Assembly (NCBI GenBank): GCA_016219545.1
Contig: JACRMH010000020.1
Coordinates: forward strand, 1 to 64,000
Direction: 5' to 3'
Source: Chloroflexota bacterium
GTDB taxonomy: Bacteria > Chloroflexota > Anaerolineae > Anaerolineales > Villigracilaceae
Length of the DNA: 64,000 nt
Of this stretch, positions 58,403-64,000 are shown in pieces. Under the pieces are notes generated by a model that was given only the letters and a program-made list of their open reading frames with translations, was not told where the DNA came from and did not search any database. The translations under genes and the position numbers were made by a program. Numbering within the stretch: position 1 is the stretch's first letter; every line of letters starts with the position of its first letter.

Positions 58403-58909
58403 ATGAGTCTTTTGTCAGAATACCCCAGACTTGGAGTAGGCGTCATAATTTTGAGAGACAGAAAGGTTTTACTGGGTAAGCGAAAAGGGCCACGAGGTGC
58501 TGGATATTACGGCCTACCAGGTGGATTCTTAGAAAAGCACGAGTCCTTTGAAGAATGTGCTAAAAGAGAAGTTTGGGAGGAAACAGGGTTGGAAGGTATA
58601 TTGTTATATCCGATATATTTCATTAGTGGAATGAGCGAAAATCTTCATTATGCCGATTTAATTTTTTATACAAATTGCAGAGATGGAGAGCCAATTGTTA
58701 GAGAAATGGATCGTGTTGAAAAGTGGAACTGGTTTGATATCTATGATCTGCCATCCCCTCTATATCAGCCAACAGAACTTACACTAAATCGTTTCATTTC
58801 TAATTACCCGTTTCATAGGATAGACTTGTTCTTACAAAGATGGACCCGAAGAAAAAATAAAACAATCATTTATGTTGATTCAAAAAATATTCATGAGAAT
58901 ATAAATTAG
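58403..58909 (+). CDS. NUDIX hydrolase
   Basis: The 168-aa protein has the NUDIX box from GGFLEKHESFEECAKREV to WEETGLEG, with REVWEE as the catalytic Glu set. The N-terminal VGVIILRDRKVLLGKR strand and YYGLPGG are typical. Substrate is a nucleoside diphosphate linked to another group; MutT-like cleaning of oxidised dNTPs is one option. The last 4 bp overlap the end of the HD gene tail to tail. It is AT-rich, like the following genes. AGGAGG precedes the ATG. Confidence 0.9.
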   Translation: MSLLSEYPRLGVGVIILRDRKVLLGKRKGPRGAGYYGLPGGFLEKHESFEECAKREVWEETGLEGILLYPIYFISGMSENLHYADLIFYTNCRDGEPIVREMDRVEKWNWFDIYDLPSPLYQPTELTLNRFISNYPFHRIDLFLQRWTRRKNKTIIYVDSKNIHENIN

Positions 58910-60189
58910 GTAGGGGAAATTGTATAGTAAACCTCAATTTTAGTTTTAATATCCTGTTCGCCCTCAGAAGGATCCCATTTTAGATGCCATAAATTTTCTC
59001 GCTTATTTTGGATATTGATAGGAATTTCCTTAAACCAGATGTTATCCGAGGACCAAATTAAAGGTCTGTAAACATGACAAAATATCAGCTTGTCATCTAT
59101 CCCAAGTTTATCTGCGACAATAGTTTCAATTGTTTTTTTAGTGTCTTTATAATTATAAGATTTGTTCTGTTTCTTTGTCTTAGCAAGGTAATCTATGACC
59201 AATTTGTATAAATTTGGGTTCTTTTCTGATAAAGGATAAAAAGTTTTACCTTTGATTATTCGGTTATATAACATATTACTAGTTGCGTTTTTTTTGATCT
59301 TTTTTATGACGCTCTTATCCTCTTTTTGGCTGAATTCAAATTTCTCTGCATCTTCATAAGCGATCTCTAAAACCCTCGCAAACATAACCATAGCAGAAGA
59401 CTGCCAATGTGAATAAATCACATCGTTGTATAACACTCTTATTAGTTTATGAAATCTTAAAATAAGATTCGATTCAGTCGGGGGATGTGGTGACCTATAC
59501 ACCAAAGGACGATTTGTAGTAGAAGATATAAAGCGTACAAGCGCCATTGGATCCAAGGCTTCGAGATAGGTAAATTTGTGAACCCCTAACCGATTCTTTA
59601 CTTCTTCGGTATTGAGGGCATGCCAAGCACGATTTATCCCATCGAATGTGTCTGGACAAAAAGGGGTATCAAACATATCTCCGATATTTTTATTATATTT
59701 CTCTCTTTCTTTTCTATTGAATAAACTATAGAGTGTCGTTGCTAGCCCATCCAGCCCATTTTTTTGCAGAAGACTCGGGAGCGAATCGTAACTTTCTTTT
59801 AATACCTTTGTTATTTTGCTTTTAGTCAAAGCTGACGTATGCTGTGTTCCAACGCCAGATCTTATTTTTAGATAAATTTCTGTAGAGTGAGAAAAAGGCG
59901 GATGGCTAATATCATGAATAAGCGCTAATAATGTTGCTGTCAAAGAAATCTCTTTGGGAAGTTTCAAATATTGACAATAATGCCAAGCAAGATAAGCCAC
60001 GCTTATACTGTGATCGTAACGAGTAAACTGTTGTTCTTCTGGAATTCCTGCAACGACATTAAGTACCCCCAAAAATGATACTCCGCGAAGCCGTTGCATC
60101 GATTCGCTTACTAATATCTCTTTTCCTAAGAGAAGTGATATATCTTTTTCTCGCTCTTTTGTTTGGTTTTGGGAAAAATAGTTCAACAT
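58906..60189 (-). CDS. SAMHD1-like HD-domain phosphohydrolase
   Basis: The 427-aa protein has the SAMHD1/dGTPase-type HD site: MQRLRGVSFLGVL, FTRYDHSISVAYLAWHY (first His), then LIHDISHPPFSHSTE (HD pair and a further His). Later acidic residues (FDGINRAWH) could complete the metal site. Such enzymes hydrolyse dNTPs to deoxynucleosides. The rest is helical with a Lys-rich C-terminal half. The ATG at 60189 starts 10 bp after the TPR gene; the frame extends into that gene but without a ribosome site. It is co-transcribed with the XRE-TPR regulator. Confidence 0.82.
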   Translation of the reverse strand: MLNYFSQNQTKEREKDISLLLGKEILVSESMQRLRGVSFLGVLNVVAGIPEEQQFTRYDHSISVAYLAWHYCQYLKLPKEISLTATLLALIHDISHPPFSHSTEIYLKIRSGVGTQHTSALTKSKITKVLKESYDSLPSLLQKNGLDGLATTLYSLFNRKEREKYNKNIGDMFDTPFCPDTFDGINRAWHALNTEEVKNRLGVHKFTYLEALDPMALVRFISSTTNRPLVYRSPHPPTESNLILRFHKLIRVLYNDVIYSHWQSSAMVMFARVLEIAYEDAEKFEFSQKEDKSVIKKIKKNATSNMLYNRIIKGKTFYPLSEKNPNLYKLVIDYLAKTKKQNKSYNYKDTKKTIETIVADKLGIDDKLIFCHVYRPLIWSSDNIWFKEIPINIQNKRENLWHLKWDPSEGEQDIKTKIEVYYTISPT

Positions 60190-60199
60190 GGTATTTTTG

Positions 60200-62077
60200 T
60201 TAATGATTTGGTGTATTTGCTTTTGTCGCTTCCCGAACCGTTTCCCATTCATCCTTAGACGTTTTCAGCAACGAATACCAATTTTTCATTTCATTCTCAT
60301 ACTTTTTTTGAGCTTTTGAAAGTGATCTTTTTGGCCATTCTTCAAGAATCAGATTTAGAAGTAAGGATGATAATTTTTCGTTCGTATTATGAAGTGATAT
60401 TAGTTCAGATTTAGTATTTGCAAGCGTATATTGGACAAGATGTGGGCCTACATTCATAACTTCTATAATAAGGGAATAATATAGTTCCAAAATTTGTTGC
60501 GATTCATTTTTATTACCTATAAGCATCAATTTTGCTCTCCACAAATCTGCTTTTATATGCTGTGCAGTGAAGCCAAACTCTTGTGCTAAATGGTTTGTAA
60601 TCTCTAGGCATTGAAGACTTTTGTCATATCTTCCTTCTATATATTCAAGCTCAGCACGGTTAAGAGATAATAATGACAAATAATATGGATTGCACATCTG
60701 GTCGGTCCCAATCTTTGTCAGGCCAGATTTTTTGAAATAAGCTTCAGCTTTGTTAAAGTTTGTCCGAGCACTTTCAGTACTGCCCTCTACTAATTCAAAC
60801 TCTCCAAGTCTATTGAAACACAATCCGCACGCAGCTGCGTCGCCCAGGGCTAAGGCAATTTCAAGGCTTTCTCCAAGATAGCTACGGACTAATCTCTTCT
60901 TCTCTAACTTTTTAAGATAGACTCCTCCGAGTCCATATAAAACCATCACTCGAATCAGCTTTTCTTTTTCCTCTCCAACTTCCCTCATATTTTTTCTTGT
61001 CTCTTCTACATAATCTAACGCAAGCTTGTAGAAATGCTCTGCTTCCTCTAACATGCCTAATCCAAGGTAAAAATCACCTATGTATCTACAACTCTTTGCC
61101 ATTTCTTTTGGGTGAAGATCTAACTCTTTAGCTATTTGATAAGCCTGTAATTGTAAATTCAATCCTTCATCTAAGTGGCCTAACATCGAGAGTCCCCATG
61201 CTTTATGTTCTAGGGCTTTGCGTTCAGTATTGCGATCTCCACGAAATTCTGCATACTTTAAGCTTTCTTCACAAAGTGGTAAAGCCTCTAATGGAAGTCC
61301 TGCAAACAAGTTTATGCTGGCAATTCTGATTTCTGTAGTCGCTTTTGCGCGATCACCCTCCTTGGCCTTTAACATATTTCTTGCCTCAAGGTAACACGCT
61401 TTTGCATCTGACCATTTATTTGAATCCAAGCGACGATAGAAATCGCCCAATTCTAGCAAAGCCGCTGCATAAAATCGGGGATCTTCTTCTCCGATTTGTT
61501 TAGCTATATCCTTAGCTTCGAGCAAGTCGCTCTCCGAACCATTTGTATTACCCATATAGCGACGTTGGATACCCCGATTAAGTCTTAAGCGACCTTCCAA
61601 GTGTATACCTAATTTTTCTCTTTTCTTTTCTAAAAGTCTCCCATATTCGCTTTCAGCAGCCCTAAAAGAAATTGCGCTTTCAATAAATGCTTTCCTGTTT
61701 TGTTCAAACCCACGCCAAAGAACCAAAAGCATTTCTAGATCTTTTTGCATAGCAATACGATCGGAATCCTCGAGACCCTCGAGTGTTTTGAGAATAAGTT
61801 GTATCAAAGAATCTTCAATACTCAGATAAGTGCGCCCAGTTGCAGTCGCGATTCTCCAAGATTCACGGAGAGATTCCAATTTCTCCTCGGAAACCCCTCT
61901 TCCGCGAAACTCTGAAAGGAGCAAGTTTATATCTGCTGAATCTGGAATTGCAGCTTGATGGCCTTTTTCTAGCTTACTTATTAGGGTGTGGTGCTTTCCT
62001 AATATGTCACCGATTTCTTTTTGGGTCATCCCTGCAACAGAGCGGCATTCGCTTAGTAATTCACCAAAACTTTTCAT
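60200..62077 (-). CDS. XRE-type regulator with TPR repeats
   Basis: The 625-aa protein has an N-terminal XRE helix-turn-helix (LLSECRSVAGMTQKEIGDIL then LISKLEKG, about 5-45) and a long all-helical part with at least seven TPR-like repeats (such as AAALLELGDFYRRL, SCRYIGDFYLGLGML, CGLCFNRLGEFEL). This layout occurs in phage-, signal- and defence-linked regulators that bind a peptide or protein through the TPR groove. It is the first gene of the operon with the HD gene. The ATG at 62077 has AAGG upstream; a GTG at 62083 is possible. Confidence 0.85.
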   Translation of the reverse strand: MKSFGELLSECRSVAGMTQKEIGDILGKHHTLISKLEKGHQAAIPDSADINLLLSEFRGRGVSEEKLESLRESWRIATATGRTYLSIEDSLIQLILKTLEGLEDSDRIAMQKDLEMLLVLWRGFEQNRKAFIESAISFRAAESEYGRLLEKKREKLGIHLEGRLRLNRGIQRRYMGNTNGSESDLLEAKDIAKQIGEEDPRFYAAALLELGDFYRRLDSNKWSDAKACYLEARNMLKAKEGDRAKATTEIRIASINLFAGLPLEALPLCEESLKYAEFRGDRNTERKALEHKAWGLSMLGHLDEGLNLQLQAYQIAKELDLHPKEMAKSCRYIGDFYLGLGMLEEAEHFYKLALDYVEETRKNMREVGEEKEKLIRVMVLYGLGGVYLKKLEKKRLVRSYLGESLEIALALGDAAACGLCFNRLGEFELVEGSTESARTNFNKAEAYFKKSGLTKIGTDQMCNPYYLSLLSLNRAELEYIEGRYDKSLQCLEITNHLAQEFGFTAQHIKADLWRAKLMLIGNKNESQQILELYYSLIIEVMNVGPHLVQYTLANTKSELISLHNTNEKLSSLLLNLILEEWPKRSLSKAQKKYENEMKNWYSLLKTSKDEWETVREATKANTPNH

Positions 62078-62121
62078 GATCACCTTCTATCAATTATTTG
62101 TCGATAATTTGTGCTATTAAT

Positions 62122-62149
62122 ATTATAGCACGTTTGGTGAAAAAAGCAA
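62122..62149 (-). promoter_or_regulatory. Promoter of the XRE-TPR/HD operon
   Basis: On the minus strand TTGCTT (62149-62144) and a perfect TATAAT (62127-62122) are 16 bp apart, with TGC before the -10 as an extended element. Confidence 0.65.
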
Positions 62150-62190
62150 GTTTCAAATAAATGTATTTTAATTAACTTCAAGTATTTTTA

Positions 62191-62218
62191 TTGAAATTTT
62201 CCGCAAATATGCTATAAT
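62191..62218 (+). promoter_or_regulatory. Promoter of the small membrane protein genes
   Basis: TTGAAA (62191-62196) and TATAAT (62213-62218) are 16 bp apart, again with TGC before the -10. It is divergent to the regulator promoter, about 40 bp away, so both could share an operator. Confidence 0.7.
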
Positions 62219-62265
62219 GATTTTGTAGTTAGTTGCTCACCCAACCCTGTTCATTGGAGGTAGCC

Positions 62266-62454
62266 ATGCGAAACGGAAAATCGTTTTCAGAAACAATCGG
62301 AATAACCCTCGGGATTGCGACATTCACATTGCTTTCGATAGGGTACTGGATCCTGTTTTGGCTTCCTAGTCCGATGGGTATAGTTGTAAGTATTGCTTTG
62401 AGTCTGGTTGCTTTAACAACAGGATATTTAATGATAATCTCACTGAAAAAGTAA
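62266..62454 (+). CDS. Tiny membrane protein (1)
   Basis: The 62-aa protein has two helices (ITLGIATFTLLSIGYWILFW and MGIVVSIALSLVALTTGYLM) with a Lys pair at the C-terminus. GGAGG lies before the ATG at 62266; the longer frame from 62233 lacks a ribosome site. It is the first of three small membrane genes on the plus strand, divergent from the XRE-TPR gene. No family recognised. Confidence 0.65.
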   Translation: MRNGKSFSETIGITLGIATFTLLSIGYWILFWLPSPMGIVVSIALSLVALTTGYLMIISLKK

Positions 62455-62519
62455 GGAATTCAGGAAGAGATAAAGATTTGCAATAGTAGCGAGTAATAAA
62501 TAGAAAGCAGAGGTGAACT

Positions 62520-62840
62520 ATGAACGAAAAAATTCAACGAGCTAGTAAATTGAAGGATCGAGTATTTCCGGTCTTACTAACCAATTTGTCGATAAAGTGG
62601 GCAGATATGTTGATCCACCTTATCAAGACGTTTGTGGGAGGCTTGGTAGGATTGACTCTCACTACATTGTTCGTCATTGTGACACTAGCATCAATTGGTA
62701 CAGCAATGACTGCTCATCAACCAGAAGGCATCCAGCTCCTGAGCACCACACTAACCGCAGTCGGCTCTGTGCTTGGAACATTTCTAGGATATTATCTGGG
62801 CCGCAAAACAAAGACTCGGGTAATGCAAATCGAGTTTTGA
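62520..62840 (+). CDS. Small membrane protein (2)
   Basis: The 106-aa protein has a basic amphipathic N-terminus (MNEKIQRASKLKDRVF), two helices (about 35-60 and 72-95) and a basic tail (GRKTKTRVM). AGAGG lies before the ATG. No family recognised; a holin-like or effector-like layout is possible, but unproven. Confidence 0.65.
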   Translation: MNEKIQRASKLKDRVFPVLLTNLSIKWADMLIHLIKTFVGGLVGLTLTTLFVIVTLASIGTAMTAHQPEGIQLLSTTLTAVGSVLGTFLGYYLGRKTKTRVMQIEF

Positions 62841-62861
62841 TTCTAAGAAAGGAGAAATATC

Positions 62862-62960
62862 ATGGGTATCGAATGGTTATTAATTGTATTTCTCGTAGGA
62901 ATCATCATCGGACTTATCATTGGTATCTCCTTATCACGTCCGTCGATTCGCTACACATAA
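62862..62960 (+). CDS. Very small membrane protein (3), 32 aa
   Basis: The frame from ATG 62862 gives a single strongly hydrophobic helix (LLIVFLVGIIIGLIIGISL) between MGIEW and the basic end SRPSIRYT. AAAGGAG lies 7 bp before the ATG and 21 bp after the previous stop. It is too short for most gene callers but has a good ribosome site and fits the set of small membrane genes here. Confidence 0.6.
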   Translation: MGIEWLLIVFLVGIIIGLIIGISLSRPSIRYT

Positions 62961-63511
62961 CTATTGGCGATACGATATTCGCTAAAGTGGACTAATCGGC
63001 TTCAGTCGATATGATACATGTAGCCCATACGTTTACGTTGTCAGGGCGGTGATTGGGCGTGGATAAGTCTCGTTCGCGAGGGGCTGATTGATGGTGAGTC
63101 ATGTCCGCGTGAGGTTGTCAACGGATCGCTCCGCGAAGCGGATGCACGGATGTCAAACGGATTGTGGTTGAGAGAGGGGCTGATTGGTGGTGAGTCATGT
63201 CCGCGTGAGGTGGTCAACGGACTTTGAAGCGGATGAACGGATGGGAACGGATTGTGGGCGTGCGAGGGGCTGATTGGTGGTGAAGCATATCCGCGTGAGG
63301 TTGTCAACGGACTCTGACACGGATTCACGGATGGAAACGGATTGTGGGTGCGCGAGGGGCTGATTGATGGTGAGACATGTCCGCGTGAGGTTGATCAACG
63401 GACTTTGTCACGGATTCACGGACGGAAACGGATTGTGGGTGGGCGAGGGGCTGGTTGATGGTGAGGTATGTCCGCGTGAGGGGGAGGGTCAACGGCGATG
63501 ATCACCGCACG

Positions 63512-63580
63512 GGGGTAAACCCCGCGTGCTATGCGTACGAAGTCCGCTCAAGCGGACTAATCGGCTTCGCCGATTTTGTA
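63512..63580. repeat. Palindrome cluster GGGGGTAAACCCC / AGTCCGCTCAAGCGGACT
   Basis: Two perfect hairpins stand next to each other: CGGGGGTAAACCCCGCG, and AGTCCGCTCAAGCGGACT followed by ATCGGCTTCGCCGAT. This is the wide-spread 'GGGGGTAAACCCC' type of mobile palindrome. Confidence 0.7.
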
Positions 63581-63686
63581 AGTGTAGCCCAGACGTTCAC
63601 GTCGGGGCGGTGATTGGGCGTGGAAAATGCTTGGTTGGACGAGGGCTGATTGATGGTGAATCATGTCCGCGTGAGGGGAGGGTCGG

Positions 63687-63737
63687 TGCGGGCTAAAGCC
63701 CTGCCTCAGTTCGTGAAAGTCCACTGACGTGGACTCC
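63687..63737. repeat. Second palindrome cluster GGGCTAAAGCCC / AGTCCACTGACGTGGACT
   Basis: GGGCTAAAGCCC, then AGTCCACTGACGTGGACT, are perfect hairpins of the same type as the cluster at 63512, with different stem sequence. Confidence 0.7.
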
Positions 63738-63797
63738 GCGATTAGCACGAAGTGCTTCCATGTACTGAGCGAGGGTTTCAACCCGAACGACGCGAAG

Positions 63798-63838
63798 AAC
63801 GAGAAAACACTGGGGTAACTGTCCAGTGTTTTCTCGTT
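63798..63838. terminator. 16-bp perfect hairpin in the repeat tract
   Basis: AACGAGAAAACACTGG and CCAGTGTTTTCTCGTT are perfect arms around a 9-base loop. There is no long T run, so it may be an RNA stability element or terminator for either strand. Confidence 0.6.
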
Positions 63839-63972
63839 GGGTGCGAGGGGCTGATTGATGGTGAGTCATGTCCGCGCGAGGTTGTCAACGGACTCTGTCA
63901 CAGACTCACAGACGGAAACAGATTTGGGTGTGCGAGGGGCTGGTTGATGGTGAGTGAGTTACCCATCCACAA

Positions 63973-63999
63973 CCCCTTCCCAAGTGGGAAGGGGCTTTT
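63973..63999 (+). terminator. Terminator at the right edge
   Basis: CCCCTTCCCA and TGGGAAGGGG form a 10-bp stem around AG, followed by CTTTTG. It may end a transcript that crosses the repeat tract. Confidence 0.7.
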
Positions 64000-64000
64000 G

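Larger units (their letters stand above)
62980..64000. repeat. Noncoding tract of about 90-bp repeats and palindromes
   Basis: A unit beginning GAGGGGCTGATTGATGGTGA and including TCCGCGTGAGGTTGTCAACG and CACGGATGGAAACGGATTG repeats at 63078, 63174, 63264, 63354 and 63445 (96-, 90-, 90- and 91-bp steps), and again at 63845 and 63934. A larger unit (GACTAATCGGCTTC, TAGCCCA, GGCGGTGATTGGGCG) begins at 62987 and again at 63556. Open frames through it are broken by the uneven spacing. No convincing gene is seen. Confidence 0.8.

Noticed and set aside
63041..63398. Two minus-strand frames coding Ser/Pro/His-rich repeats across the 90-bp units
   Set aside because: The frames exist only because three of the steps are multiples of three; other steps are not, no ribosome site is seen and the composition is unlike real proteins here.
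63078..63960. Possible CRISPR array
   Set aside because: The whole 89-96 bp unit is repeated with scattered mismatches; there are no short constant repeats with unique spacers and no cas genes.

Overview
The window looks like a chromosomal segment of a member of the Chloroflexota, most likely class Anaerolineae. This is an inference from protein style: lipoproteins with Thr/Pro-rich linkers after the lipobox, an adaptor protein anchored as a lipoprotein, a fused homocysteine methyltransferase/MTHF reductase, MutS2 plus CoaX, and a dcw cluster running straight into ftsA-ftsZ. There is no rRNA. One tRNA gene was found.

Layout: (1) 1-2.6 kb: the edge of an IS1182-like transposase, a response regulator-ThpR-RsfS operon, a DUF1684 protein and the start of an ECF sigma/zinc anti-sigma pair that ends near 3.2 kb. 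(2) 3.2-16.5 kb: housekeeping and envelope genes, namely two polytopic GT-C-like membrane proteins, a small phosphatase, mutS2, an SDR, an unusual HAD protein, the HMT-MTHFR fusion, coaX, a lipoprotein deacetylase and an EamA transporter. (3) 16.5-21.4 kb: an AT-rich accessory insertion zone beside tRNA-Glu(CTC). It holds two integron-type gene cassettes with attC-like sites but no integrase, a three-helix membrane protein, a large lipoprotein, and a degraded second copy of the 3' end of the neighbouring cyclase gene. (4) 21.3-29.9 kb: cyclase, an M50 protease-galE pair, then an SDR-TetR-ABC-adaptor efflux operon behind a consensus promoter overlapped by inverted repeats. (5) 30-36.4 kb: a GH4 glycosidase, a Ddl-like ATP-grasp enzyme, a Vps62-like membrane protein with a membrane partner, and an RlmI-like methyltransferase. 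(6) 36.4-54.6 kb: the division and cell wall cluster mraZ-rsmH-ftsL-ftsI-murF-mraY-murD-ftsW-murG-cvpA-like-murC-murB-ddl-ftsQ-ftsA-ftsZ plus two small membrane proteins. murE is missing. (7) 54.7-58.3 kb: a YcaQ-like winged-helix protein, a GxxExxY protein and a HerA-like ATPase. (8) 58.3-64 kb: a second AT-rich accessory locus (NUDIX, SAMHD1-like HD protein, XRE-TPR regulator, three tiny membrane proteins), then about 1 kb of noncoding, roughly 90-bp repeats and palindromes.

A theme running through the window is a dense load of short palindromic 'word' repeats. They act as terminators or intergenic fillers, and several are inserted in frame inside mutS2, the HMT-MTHFR gene, murD and the GxxExxY gene, in the manner of Rickettsia palindromic elements. 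The best candidates for undescribed biology are the 58.3-63 kb nucleotide-hydrolase/regulator locus, the integrase-less cassette pair, and the in-frame palindromes.
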